Shown: piece after piece, positions 1 to 11,628 of the stretch | Layout of the letters: each line of letters opens with the position of its first letter | Position numbering within the stretch: position 1 is the stretch's first letter | NCBI GenBank assembly: GCA_025716815.1 | Contig: JAIXMN010000006.1 | Coordinates: 310,001-374,000, forward strand | Direction: 5' to 3' | Origin: Dichotomocladium elegans | Lineage: Eukaryota; Mucoromycota; Mucoromycetes; Mucorales; Lichtheimiaceae | DNA: 64,000 bases | Notes under the pieces: model-generated | The model's database searches: none | What the model was told of the DNA's origin: nothing | The model's input: only the letters and a program-made list of their open reading frames with translations | Translations under genes and position numbers: made by a program

Positions 1-247
1 AATGGAACATGCCAAAAAGGAAAAAGGGAAATGTTGGCGGATGCACAATCTCTCTCTTTTCCTACGGGGAAGGACGATGTATTGTTGAAAGGAATTATCC
101 AAAAAAGGGGAGTGACAGTGTTACGTCTATGATTCCTAGGGTCATTGGTGCTCTTTTGCCTATTTTAGTCCCGGGATATATCCCTGATTAATGTTTCTTC
201 TCTCTTTCTTTCTTTTTAGATCCACCTAGATAACGTAGACCGTACCC

Positions 248-3200
248 ATGCATAATGAAGAGCGTCAGCCTCTCTTGGGAGGCCCTATCGGCCACTCATT
301 CACCATCACCGCCCATGATTTGATGGAGTTTGTTGACCCAAAAAATCCCGATGCCTTGAGACGTCTGGGCGGCATAGACGGCGTCTGCAGATCGCTACGA
401 GTCGACCCGCATACCGGGCTCTCGTCTGCTCATCAGAACGATATAGAAATGCGCCGGAGGGCTTTTGGGGACAACACATTGCCGATCGCCACCTCCAAGT
501 CCATCTGGCAGCTCATGATCGCATCTTTGGACGACAAGACACTCAGTAAGAGAGAAGAGTGGGATTCTGTAATGAAGACGTTGACCGCGGTTCCCTCCCT
601 CGTTTAACGGGTCTAGTCATGCTAACGGTTGCCGCCATCGTATCACTTATCATCGGGCTATGGCAAGACTTTTCATCACAGCATCCGCCGAACGAACCCA
701 GAGTCAGATGGTGACTATATGTTATGCAACATACACACACAGCATGACGCTCCAAGTGTAACTGTTTTTCAATAGTCATACTAAACCGCTGCCGTTTACT
801 TCCTTACTAGGGTGGAAGGAGCGGCGATTCTATCCGCCATAGTCACCGTTGTTCTGACGAATACCATCAATGACTATCAAAAGGAATTACAATTCAAGAA
901 GCTCAACCGGAAAAAAGAGGACAAAAGGGTGACTGTGGTCCGAGACGGGCGGGAGCAGTCGATCAGCGTCGTCGATTTGGTGGTGGGCGATGTCTTGATG
1001 TTCGAGCCAGGTGATGTTGCCCCTGTTGACTGTGTATACCTTTCGGGCTACAATCTGGCGTGTGACGAATCATCTGCTACGGGTGAGTCCGAAGCAGTCA
1101 AGAAGGAGCCAGCTCAAAAGCTCGCTAACGAGGATATCGACTGCTTCATCCTCTCTGGGTCCAAGGTCCTCGAGGGCGTAGCCTACGTATTGGCGATTGC
1201 CGTAGGCACCAATTCATTTTATGGCAAGACGATGGTCGCGCTTCGCACCTCGCGAGATAACAAAGGAGGTGTGACACAGCAGAGCACGCCGTTGCAGCTC
1301 AAGCTGGACGTGCTTGCGGAGCAAATTGCAAAGTTTGGCTTTGGAGCCGCCATCACCATGCTGGTTACACTTGTCATCAAGTATTTTGCCACGACCCCAG
1401 ATATATCAGGCGCCGAAACCATGTCGACCTTAATCAATATCGTCATCCAAACCATCACTATTATTGTGGTGGCCGTACCGGAAGGGCTACCGATGGCAGT
1501 CACCATGTCGCTTGCGTTCGCGACGACCCAGATGCTCAAGGACAGCAACCTTGTGCGCGTTCTCTCTGCTTGCGAGACCATGGGAAATGCTACCACCATC
1601 TGCACCGACAAGACCGGCACTATTACCCAAAATCGCATGACCGTTGTCAAAGGCACAGTTGGGATGGAAACCTTCGAGGATAGCGACGCCGAACGATGGA
1701 TGCAGGGCGTACATCCTGTTGTTGTCGATCTCGTCGTCCAGGGCGTCTCTATCAATTCGACCGCGTACCGAGACGGTGAGGATTTTCTTGGATCTACCAC
1801 AGAGTGTGCTCTGCTCGTATTTGCTGGTCGGCTCGGGGGCGACTTCAGCTCTGTGCGACACGGAGCAGACATTGTCAAAGTGTATCCCTTTACATCGAGG
1901 CGCAAGAGCATGTCCACCATTGTCCGCCTTGATCAATCCAGCTACCGGACTTACACCAAAGGAGCCCCAGAAATCGTGCTCCGCAATTGCACGCGCTATA
2001 TCAATGCGTTCGGCGACGCAGAAATGATGGATGGCTCCATGCGGCGCTATTGGGAAAAAGTGATTGATAAGTACGCCGGAGAAGCGCTACGGACCATTGC
2101 TCTCGCGTACAGCACAATAACCAACGAGGCGTTTGGTTCGTTAAACGACGACGGAGAACCGCGGCTGGAGGATCTTGTCCTCATTGGGATTGTCGGCATC
2201 GAGGATCCCTTACGGCCCGGTGTGATCGAGTCGGTGGCCGCTTTTCGGCGTGCAGGGGTCTTTGTTCGGATGATTACAGGCGACAATATCAAGACTGCCA
2301 CAGCGATTGCGAAGAGTGCAGGTATCCTGACAAACGGAGGACTGGCCTTGAACGGATCCGAATTCCGAGACATGTCGCCCGAGAGGCAGCGCAGCATCAT
2401 TCCTCGTTTGCAAGTCCTTGCACGCTCGTCCCCCATCGACAAGACCACGGTTGTCATTCGCCTTCAGGAACTGGATCAGGTGGTCGGCATGACAGGCGAC
2501 GGGACGAATGACGGGCCTGCACTGAAGCTTGCGGACGTAGGCTTCAGCATGGGTATCAGCGGTACGGAGGTCGCAAAAGAAGCCTCGGACATTGTGTTGA
2601 TGGACGACAATTTCAATTCGATCCTCAAGGCGCTCTTGTGGGGTCGCACCGTCAATGACAGCGTCCGCAAGTTCCTGACGTTTCAGCTGACGGTGAACGT
2701 CACGGCTGTGGTGATCTCCTTCGTCAGCGCGATCATCTCGCCCCGGGCAGAGAGCGTCCTGTCAGCCGTTCAGCTGCTCTGGGTCAATCTCATCATGGAC
2801 ACGCTCGCTGCTCTCGCACTGGCAACCGAGAAGCCGACGGACAAGCTCCTGGACCGGAAACCAGCATCAAAATACGCCCATCTGATCAACTACTGGATGG
2901 TTAAGATGATCCTCGGCCAGTCGATCTTCCAGATCATTGTGAATCTCACCCTTATCTACGCGGGTGGCTCGATCTTTGGCGTGAGTGACGAGAAAGTCTT
3001 GCGAACGATGGTGTTCAATACGTTCGTCTTCCTCCAAGTGTTCAATGAAATCAACTGCCGCCGTGTTGATGCGACAGTGAACATCTTTGCCCATATTACG
3101 AAGGACTGGCTGTTCCTTGCCATCCAACTCGGGGTCATTGTCGGCCAGTTCCTCATCGTCACGTTTGGGGGGATTGCATTTAGCACGACACCCCTGACAG

Positions 3201-3604
3201 CCATGCAATGGCTCGCGACGGTGTTGATCGGCGCTCTCTCGCTGCCCGTCGGCCTCCTCATCCGGATCCTACCCGATTGCTGTGGTCTCGAAAAACGATT
3301 CAACGAAGACGCCCGCCCGCTGACGAGCTACTCGAGGCTCAACTGGGAAAGTGCGATCGGCCATCTTCAGAGCCAACTCCGTGTCTACTCTATCCTGCGG
3401 AAGTCTTACCATTGCGCATCATCACAATCGCCTGACACAAGCCGTCGTCAACTGACCCAACAGCAGCCGACCCTTTCCCATTCTCCACCACAGTCCCGCA
3501 GCTTCTCGGTTCCCACAAGCGACCCCTCTCGCAAATCAAGTAGGACGCCCTCTATCGCGAGTGCACCTGCCACGGACAGCGTTGATCATGGTTCTCCAAA
3601 ATGA
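248..3604 (+). CDS. PMC1: Vacuolar-type Ca2+-transporting P-type ATPase (PMC1/PMCA-like)
   Basis: Three exons (248-545, 617-710, 811-3604) give 1061 residues. The protein is a P2B-type calcium pump that moves cytosolic Ca2+ into the vacuole or out of the cell using ATP. Visible motifs are PEGLP in transmembrane helix 4, the phosphorylation site CTDKTGT with D397, and the hinge TGDGTNDGPALK. The ten-helix core ends near residue 960 and is followed by a Ser/Pro-rich tail of roughly 100 residues. Both introns are GT-AG; the first removes an in-frame break after DDKTL and the second joins PRVRW to VEGAA. The ATG at 248 is preceded by a T-rich AG (about 221) that may end a 5'UTR intron. The family is certain; PMC1 rather than a plasma-membrane paralogue is inferred from fungal context. 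Confidence 0.95.
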
Positions 3605-3745
3605 TGGTGGGGGATGTGGGAGGGGAAATCTATCCAATGTATTAACAGAGAAACCTAGTTTTTAAAAGTAATATGGGGAATGATAACTTCTTTGTAAATG
3701 CCAGAATCTAATTATGAAAAAGAGAGTCCGAAAGGACGTGGTTTT

Positions 3746-5437
3746 CTAAGCAGCTACTTTTCGTCGCTTCTTCGACTTATTCTCCATATCGTGAATACGC
3801 TTACAGCAAAAGAAGTTAGTCAATCCGTCATGATAAAAGATAGGGTGTTCTTTCGCTCAAAAACTTACCATGTTTGCTACACGTTTTGCAGCTGATACAT
3901 CACTAAGTATTTTGAGGACATCGTCCTCGTTAATCTTAAACTCTTCCAGCTGCTTGTCTAGTTGAAACGCGGGTGTCAGCCTAATTTTTTCCCACCCCCC
4001 AAGCGATGACTTACTTATCCGCTCCTCGATGTTCTGGATCAGTTGGATATCTTTTTCAGTTATGATCGATATCGCTTGGCCACCTCGGCCAGCTCTAGCC
4101 GTACGACCGACACGATGGATATAGTCTGTAGGATCACGTGGAATATGGTAATTGATGACAACTTCTACGGATGGGATATCGAGACCACTGTTGGTTTTGT
4201 TTCATCAGCGCGTTTAGCTTTACACGTTTTGGGACAATGGACACAACGCAACGCCCTCCTTCGAATCCTTACCGACTGCCCACATCAGTGGAAATCAGAA
4301 TCTTCACCACTTCTGCTCTGAAACGGCCTAATGAATTGAGTCGTTGCTGCTGCGTCATGTGGGAATGCAAGCCCGTGCATTTGATTCCCAGTTCAATAAG
4401 CATGATGGTCAGCTGCTGTGCTTGATCACACCGGCCGCAAAATATGATGATTGACTTGTCCTTCATCTCCTCCATCTGCAAAAGATAGGTGAGATAGACA
4501 TGGCGCACTTGTGAGGGGACGAAGATGTATTGCTGCTCCAGCGTCGGGACCGTAGAAACGGTCATATCGCAAAGATATGTAAAGGGACGCTTGCTCGGAT
4601 TCGTCTCCTGATCGCGCAGCGCCAGGATGGCGTCTGTCATGGTGGCTGTAAACAACAGGGTCTGTCGCTTCTTTGGCAGTTTCTCGATAATGGCCGTTAG
4701 AGCGGGTGCAAAGCAAGGCTCGAGCAGACGGTCGGCTTCATCCATCACGAAAAATTGGCAGCGATCCAAGCAGACAGCTCCTGAGCTGCTCAGGATATGG
4801 TCATACAGGCGACCAGGAGTGGCAATGATAATATGCGGCCGCTTTGAAAGTTCAATGGCCTGAGTCATCATATCCATTCCTCCCACCACAATACAGTCCT
4901 TCAAGCCAATTGTCTTTCCAAGCACCCGAAATTGTTCTGCAATCTGGAAGGCCAATTCTCTAAACCAAAAAAAAAAGATATTTAGAAACGCTTTCCTTCC
5001 GTCCTATCCCCCTCCCCCATGGTCGTTTCCGTTATATATATATGTACCTCGTTGGTGTCAGGACTACAGCAAACACGCCGTACGGATCCTCCGATAACTT
5101 TTGTAAGATGGGTAGCGCGAAAGCTGCGGTTTTTCCTGAACCCGTTTTGGCACCGCCAATGACATCCTTGCCTATCACAACCCTATCAGACATGCAACCG
5201 GGCCGGGTCCATAGGGCGCTGGCATTGCCAGAGCGACGTACCTGCGAGAGCGGCTGGAATACAGGCCCGCTGAATTTCAGACGGTCGCTTGATCTGCATA
5301 TTCTTCAATAGATCGCAAAGGGCATGATCGATTCCAAGATCGGCAAATGTTGCGGTGGCGGGTGCAATTGCCGGTTTTTGCTGCGCTTTTGTTGTCTTTA
5401 CTGAGGCTGCCACTCGGCTGGGTGTACTGGTACTCAT
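3746..5437 (-). CDS. DBP8: DEAD-box ATP-dependent RNA helicase, DBP8 type
   Basis: Six exons on the minus strand (5437-5242, 5171-5048, 4959-4273, 4187-4015, 3957-3869, 3799-3746) give 440 residues, the usual DBP8 size. All core motifs are present: the Q motif before residue 60, AKTGSGKT (73-80), PTRELA, TPGR, DEAD (180-183), SAT read as TAT, STDVGSRGLDIP and [10 protein letters not shown]. The tail after the helicase core is short and basic ([10 protein letters not shown]), fitting nucleolar 40S ribosome biogenesis. I chose the ATG at 5437 because an in-frame start 30 nt upstream only adds a weak extension. The gene is divergent from the Cdb4-like gene across about 500 bp. Assignment to DBP8 rests on length, the LGxxxALCxxL N-terminus and the ERINKQLEEF C-terminal segment. 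Confidence 0.93.
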
Positions 5438-5938
5438 GACACAAAATTGGGAGTTACTTTTATACAAAGGAATATTAAAAGAAAGGAAAGAAATTTTTGA
5501 ATTTTGCTGGTCGAACCACCCCCAGTAAGTGGCCCATAGGCTCGATCAAAAAAAATTGACTAAACGTTGTTAGACCCCCAATATACTGAGGGGGGGAGGA
5601 TGGTGGCCAGCAAGTGGACAGGCGCATGCACAGACACACACGCACACACACAGCCTACGGTAATCCGGACGAAACGAGGCGGTGGGAAGTACAAGCATCA
5701 ACGGCGACGCTACTCCATAAACACACTCCCCTGGAGTTCAGTCTAACCTCTTTATTCTTCTGAGGGTGCTATGCTATGCAAAAACGCTGCGCTATCGTCT
5801 TTTCGGTCCCCTCGTGCTTTGAGGGAACCCAACGCCACCCGCACAGTCCTAGTCGGGGTTACCCGGTATAGAAGTGGTCTTGCTTCAAATTTTTTTTTTG
5901 CGCGTAAAAAAAACTTTCTCTCTTCTGCTTTGAATACC
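5438..5938. promoter_or_regulatory. Divergent intergenic region DBP8 / Cdb4-like
   Basis: About 500 bp separate two divergent start codons. It holds a CA-rich microsatellite near 5633-5650 and poly-A/poly-T tracts but no coding frame that I can support. It presumably contains both promoters. Confidence 0.5.
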
Positions 5939-7447
5939 ATGCCTGCCGAGAAGGAAACTCCCATTACCATTGCCGATCCCGCTGTCACCGGCAAATACAA
6001 AGAAGCCGCTGAGATCGCCAACAGTATGATATGAGCAAAAAAAGGAACATGGAGGATGTGTAAAGACGCGAAAACTGAGCTTTTTCTCTTTACCCCCATA
6101 GACGTCCTTGCCCAGGTGATCAAGCTTTGCGTCGATGGCGCAAAGATTTTGGACATCTGCACTGCAGGTGACAAAGCCATTCTTGAGGCCACCAAGGGTA
6201 TCTACACCAAGGGCAACATTTCCAAAGGTATGCGTGTAAAAAAAACACAAATCGATTCTCTTATAGGAGACCTCTTACACGCCGTTGCACACAGGCATTG
6301 GTTTTCCCACCTCAGTCTCGGTCAACAACTGCGTTGCACACTTCTCTCCTCTTCCCACCGACCCTGAGGCTGCCGATACGTTGAAGAACGGCGATGTCGC
6401 CAAGATGTATGCACATACTACCATTTCTGGAATTCATTCCTTTTATGCATCTTTTTTTTTTCTTGTTCAACACACTTAACGTTCTGATGGCTCGGTCTTT
6501 CTTTATAGCCAACTTGGTGTCCAGATCGATGGCTTTGGCTCCATTGTTGCTCACACCCTCGTCGTGGGCGCTTCTGCTGCGAACCCCGTGACGGGTGTTA
6601 AGGCCGATGTCATCCAGGCTGCGCACACTGCCTTGCAGGCTGCTGTCCGCATGCTCCGCCCTGGCAACAAGAACATGGATATCACCAAGGCCGTCGACAA
6701 GATTGCATCTGCGTATAATGTCAAGCCTGTCGAGGGTATGTTGAGCCACCAGCAGTTGAAGAACAAGACGGATGGCAAGAAGCAGGTAAAACGTCAAAAG
6801 TGTTTTCCCGATTGCCGGAGGTGAAACCAATGCGCGCGCGCTCTCTTTCTCTCTTTCCCGCGGTATCTATATAGATCATCCTCAACCCCTCCGAGTCCCA
6901 CCTCCGTGACTTCGAGCGCTGCGAGTTTGCTGAGAACGAGGTCTACGTCCTCGACGTATTGATCTCGAGCGGTGAAGGAAAGGTCCGTCAGCTCAATGCC
7001 CGCACCACGATCTACAAGAAGACCGAGACCCGCTACTCGCTCAAGATGAACGCCTCGCGTCAGACCTTCTCCGAGATCCAGAAGTCTGCGGGTAGCTTCC
7101 CCTTCTCTCTCCGGTCTCTTTCTGACGAGCGCAAGGCGCGTATGGGCATCGTCGAATGTGCTAAGCACCAAGTCGTCCTCCCCTATGACGTCGTCTACGA
7201 GCGCGAGGATGCCGTTGTTGCGCAGTTCTTGACTACCGTCTTGGTTACCAAGAACGGCAATGCCATGATCACGGACCCTCGCTTCGATGCTGCTGCAATC
7301 AAGTCGGAAAAGAAGGTCACCGACGAAGAAATCCTTAAGATTTTGGAGCTTCCCCTGAAGGAGGCTGCTACCAAGAAGAAGGCCAAGAAGACCGCTACTG
7401 CTGAGGAACCCAAGAAGGATGCTGCTGCTGACAAGACCAAGCAGTAA
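5939..7447 (+). CDS. Cdb4/PA2G4 (Ebp1)-like non-peptidase M24 protein
   Basis: Five exons (5939-6023, 6102-6227, 6295-6406, 6509-6785, 6875-7447) give 390 residues. The protein has the pita-bread fold of methionine aminopeptidase but belongs to the proliferation-associated/curved-DNA-binding (Cdb4) branch, which lacks peptidase activity and binds rRNA, ribosomes or nucleic acid. Family signatures seen are NVLAQVIKLC, ICTAGDKAI, GIGFPTSVSVN and GFGSIVAHT. The metal-ligand set of true aminopeptidases is not evident. The C-terminus is a lysine-rich tail (KKAKKTATAEEPKK), as in PA2G4 where it binds RNA. The start ATG follows an A-rich leader. The family call is firm and the cellular role is inferred. 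Confidence 0.92.
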
Positions 7448-7825
7448 ACAGAATATTGATCCTTATTCTCTTTCCGCCCCCCTTCTTTTTTTGTGTACAG
7501 ATTCTGCATCATCTAAAAAACCTGTTATTCATCTTTTTGCTTTTCTGTTGCTTACTTCTGTAATCAAGGATGTTCGAAAGTACATGGGTTGCGCGTCATT
7601 AGGTAGCTCAGGAGATGGCGAGTGGCATCGGGCAATAGAGAGGGCAGCAACGCGGCTTTTGCTATTTAGGTTGTGTGTCTGGCGGGGTTTTGACGAAGAA
7701 TACGGGATATAGATAAAAGGGGTATATTTTGGAGGGTGGGTGGGGTACAACCTCTGATATCTTATCTCCCTTCCTTCCTTTTCTTTCTTCTTTCTTTCTC
7801 CCGTTTTTTTATTTTGCGTGCGTGG
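7448..7825. other. Intergenic spacer
   Basis: About 380 bp between convergent-to-tandem genes. T-rich stretches and weak poly(A) signals follow the Cdb4-like stop, and a pyrimidine-rich leader precedes the next ATG. No gene is seen. Confidence 0.5.
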
Positions 7826-8410
7826 ATGCTCCTGCCCATTCAGCAACTGAACACGGCTACGCCTGAAGTATTCCTGGAGACTATCCATACGTTGTTCGAG
7901 ACAGCACCTCCGCTTGCGAGTCGGCTGTTAGCCAATCGGCCGTATGCGTCATACTCGGAGTTGATCGATAAGGCCGAGTCCATCAGTCTCGGCAGCCAAC
8001 TGACGCAAGAGGAGAAGCAGGAGGTGATCAATGCGCACCCGCGAATCGGGGAGAGCAAGACCAATCTGTCAGCCATGTCGCTCAAGGAACAAGGCTATAC
8101 AGATCGTCAGGGCGTGTTATCTGCTGAGGATGAGCAGACCAATGCGATATTAACACGTTTGAACCAGGTAAGATGAGCGAGAGAAAACGGCAGGAGGGGG
8201 GCTTGACGTAATTTTTTTTTTTTGCATTAGGAATATGAGGACAAGTATGGATTTAAGTTTGTTGTCTTCGTCGCTGGCCGACCGCGAGCGCAAATCATCC
8301 CTGTGATCGAGGCCCGGATCCGATCCAACGATCGGGAAAAGGAGCTTGTGACGGGAATCAGAGAGATGATGCTGATAGCCAGAGACCGGCTTCATAAGGC
8401 AAAGTTCTAA
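7826..8410 (+). CDS. OHCU decarboxylase (2-oxo-4-hydroxy-4-carboxy-5-ureidoimidazoline decarboxylase)
   Basis: Two exons (7826-8167, 8231-8410) give 173 residues. The enzyme converts the OHCU intermediate of urate oxidation to (S)-allantoin in purine catabolism. The hallmark AHPRIGE is present, with the catalytic histidine at H71. Downstream are the conserved LNxxYExKYGFxFVVFVAGR segment, rebuilt across the intron, and an arginine-rich final helix. Length matches the family. No urate oxidase or HIU hydrolase gene lies in this window, so the pathway is not clustered here. A canonical AATAAA-like signal follows the stop near 8515. Confidence 0.95.
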
Positions 8411-8597
8411 GTGGATAGGTTTTCCCTAACGACCTCCTACCCGCCCCCCAAAAGCCAAACCCCTCCCCTGCCCCGGGCCTCCCCCCCCAATTTCGTTCAA
8501 ATTATGCCCTAAGAAATAAATAGCGTCCCCAACCACGTTTGGGGAAGAAAAAGAGGGAAATGTTCAAAGATTCGCCTTTCTTTTTCTTTCTAACAAG

Positions 8598-9143
8598 ATG
8601 CTCCAACTATACTTTCTCAAACGCACCTCCCCTCGCGTGCTTAGCCGCATTCGATGCTTCAACACCTACAACGTGGAGTACATGCCCTACGCAAACGAGC
8701 AGTCTGCTTCGGGTACAACCCATGAAACAGTCAGGCATGGCGTAGCCCACGACAAGACTGTCAAACCCTCGGACGAATTGTCAAAAGAGAAGAAGGAATC
8801 TCAGGTATAGGGGGGAACTGTTGCTCACACATACATTCTTATCCCATGCGGCTGGAGGAGAGGGGAAGAATGCTCTAACAAACAAACACATTGATAGCAT
8901 AATGGCCAGAACGATACTCTGGAATGGAGCGCTGCCAATAGCGACATGTCTCATCAGACGTCTGAGGAGGAGTCGTTGGGACAGCTAGAGGGGTCTGATT
9001 CGCCACCGTCGTTCTACAACAACAAAAGCAAGCCTGAGCCGCCTCGAAAAGGATTGTTTGAGCCACTTAAGAAACCAGGCTACAAGAACATGGAGGAAGA
9101 GGAGGACCAACCACAGCTAGCGCAGAAAGAGCAACAGCAATAA
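8598..9143 (+). CDS. Small hypothetical protein with mitochondrial-type N-terminus
   Basis: Two exons (8598-8804, 8898-9143) give 150 residues. The first 25 residues are basic and hydroxylated with almost no acidic residues (LKRTSPRVLSRIR), which looks like a mitochondrial presequence. The rest is hydrophilic and disordered, with a KPEPPRKGLFEPLKKPG segment and an acidic Gln/Glu-rich end. I do not recognise a domain. The intron is GT-AG and keeps phase, and base composition matches the neighbouring genes, so I consider it real. Confidence 0.65.
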
Positions 9144-9195
9144 AAAAAAATTATGAAGGGGAACGAATAGCAAAATGCTTTCATGCAAAAAGAAG

Positions 9196-10300
9196 TTACT
9201 GATTTGGTTAGAGTCACCAGGTTTTACACAACAATGACATGGAATCCGGCGGGGATTGGTTTGTTTAGGGATGGTGATTGGGTGGATTGTGTGCGCGCGC
9301 GGGTGGAAGGGGACTCACATAATTACTCGGGATCATTCCTACCGTTCCGTCCGCCTTCCGCGCCTGCCACCAGTTGCCCTTTTGTTCATGGATGTGAAGC
9401 ACCTCATTCTTATCGAACGAGAGCTCGTTTGGGTCATCCGGGTTTGCTTGGTCTATTAAAGTCCAAAAAGTTCGCCCCGCACAGACGAAAAAAAGTTTGA
9501 GAAAAAAAATGGTTTCTACTCAACCCTGCCTATTGGGGGGGGGGTGGAAACTTACAGGAGTGAATCGCCACCACCGGAATGGTGTAGTTGGCATGGGGCG
9601 AAACAAAGACCGTGGTTTCTTCTGAAGGAGGCGGAGGATTGTTGTACACCATGACTTCTGGATAGATGGTCGTGCTGGCTCCTTTGGCGTCGAGCCTGTC
9701 TGGATGATTGCTAGGGTATGAGTAGGACGACGGAGGATGGGCTGCGCGAAGCGTTTGAAAGAATTCATGCTGGGCACCAAACAAGAAGAGCCAGAAGAAC
9801 TTGGAAATGCCCTTTCTTTTTAGAAATGGCCTGGCCCAACCGCACACACCATCCCCAAATCCGTTGATTTTTCCTCCTCTTACCTGCACTACAATAAGCA
9901 AAATGTAGCCTACACAAGAGGCCGTGAGCGCTGAATGGTCTCTTACAATGTACCGTGCGACTTCATCGGTTGTGTAAGGCACACTGATGGCCATAAATCC
10001 CATAGCCACAGCCCGGTAAAGTTCGATACGGTCTGTGCCGACGATCGTGCACACAAACACCACCAGACCAAGTTCATAGGCAATGGTCCACCACGAGAGC
10101 GGTACGACCATCGTCGACGAGAAGCACAATCCCATGAACGCGATCACCCACCCAATCTTTTTTAAATGTCAGAAGAAAAGAACTTGGTAACCCCAACCGA
10201 CTCTCTCGTTCTCCCTTCTCCCCCTCCCCCATTGACACACACTCACGGCAGAAAGGACACATGATAGTAGAAGGATTTGGTTTGCAGCAAGAAGATCCAT
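9196..10300 (-). CDS. SHO1: High-osmolarity sensor SHO1 (four TM helices plus SH3 domain)
   Basis: Exons on the minus strand are 10300-10247, 10156-9884, 9799-9556 and 9452-9319. The stop comes either from a final 3-nt exon (9198-9196) after a GTGAGT...CTCTAAC...CAG intron, or from read-through to TAA at 9267-9265. The protein is about 235 residues. Four hydrophobic helices occupy the first 115 residues and a proline-rich cytoplasmic linker follows. The last 60 residues are an SH3 domain with YQANPDDPNELSF, the NWWQAR tryptophan pair and the end IPSNY. SHO1 is the plasma-membrane osmosensor that recruits the MAPKK PBS2 through its SH3 domain. The order 4TM-linker-SH3 is diagnostic. The exact C-terminus is the only uncertain point. 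Confidence 0.92.
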
Positions 10301-10427
10301 TTGGGACGGAAAAGAGAGAGAGAGAGAGAGAGAAAGAAAGAAAGAAGAAGGCAGGTATGAAGGGCATTCCAGTGGGGAGGAGGTGTATATGAGAATGCTT
10401 TATAGAATGTAATTTTTTCTTTTTTGA

Positions 10428-11628
10428 TTAAATCTTATGAAGTGCTTCTAGGAGCTTCTGGCCGGCATCCATGCTCTTGAGTTTGGCTGCCCGACTTGCA
10501 AGCAGACGCTCGGTGCGGTATTGCTCATAGTAGCGTTCGACCGTCTCTGCCTTGAGAATCCGGCGGTGTGTTGATAGGAGGATCGTCTTTAGAGCATTAA
10601 AGTCGCTATAGTCATCGCTCAAGCAGTCGATCTGCGCCCATCCGTAATCGCGTCCGATCTTGATTCCTTCCATTGCAATTGGCTTTCCTGTCTCCGGATC
10701 TTCTTCGTATGCAATCACCGCAAAGGGAATCAGACGAAGGTAATCGATAAATGTCTGTGTCTCCTCGTCCTCTTGCTCATAGTGGAACTGGCTGAGGAAG
10801 TTTTCCAGCGACGAGCCTGCCGTCGTATTGTTGTTGTTGCTGCTGCTGTTGCTGCTCGCATGTTCCTGCTCCGGAGCCTCTCCGTCTTCTGGTTCATCTT
10901 CGGGCATCCCATAGACGGGAATCTTGTGTAGAGTGTAGATGTCGTGCATGATTGTAGGTTTCAGACGACGGCGCTGGGCAAGTGTGAGCGTGTCTGCCCT
11001 GCCTACAACAGGAACGACGTTGACGCGCTGTGAGAGCTGACTGAGGATGCGCAGGTCGTACTCGTCCAGCGCCTGTTTCTTAGAATCGATCACATAAAGG
11101 CAGGCATGGACCTGTGTATCCACTGCTTTGGGATTCCGTTTCACTTTACTTTCCTAAGAAAGGAGGGGAAATTAAGCGCGAACGCGCGCGAAAAAAAAAA
11201 GAGCCGGCACTTCGCGTTCTCTCTCGTTCTCTCTCTCTCTCTCTTTTTCCCTCCTCCTTCGTGCCTATTACCTCAGCGAGGGTCAGGTCAAACTGATGTT
11301 CAATATAACCAATAATGTCATGCAATTGCTTGTCCATGCGAAAGTCATTGTAGAAGCCTGGGGTGTCAATGAGAGTCAGTGCGATCTTGTCGCCGTCCAC
11401 CTCGGCATTGACGGAGACTGTGTAGGGCACCATTGTCGGCGTCAGGGGTCCATCGAGAGGGGTTCTTTGTTCGGACTGGCTCAGGGCCGAGTCTCGCTTC
11501 TCGTTGGGCACATCCTCGCTCAGGGCAGCGGCCAGGGTCTTGACGAGTGAGGTTTTGCCGACACCGACCGATCCGACCACCATTATGTTGAAATAAGAGA
11601 CGGCGTTCCTTTTTGACCGAGGCGCCAT
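10428..11628 (-). CDS. Divergent septin-type GTPase
   Basis: Two exons (11628-11272, 11153-10428) give 360 residues. A P-loop GSVGVGKT is at 19-26, the switch-II/G3 motif is DTPGF at 88-92, and the G4 region reads VGRADTLT instead of the usual AKAD. The septin unique element appears as PFAVIAYEED...GRDYGWAQID. An Asn/Ser-rich insertion (about residues 210-240) interrupts the G domain. There is no C-terminal coiled coil beyond a short helix. Septins form cortical filaments at septa and hyphal branches. The family is clear, but the degenerate G3/G4 motifs and insertion place it outside the core CDC3/10/11/12 groups. Confidence 0.85.

Noticed and set aside
9..191. 60-codon open frame upstream of PMC1
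   Set aside because: It lacks features and lies where a PMC1 5'UTR and intron are expected.
1219..1936. Two long minus-strand open frames of 233 and 149 codons
   Set aside because: They mirror the PMC1 coding strand and have no features of their own.
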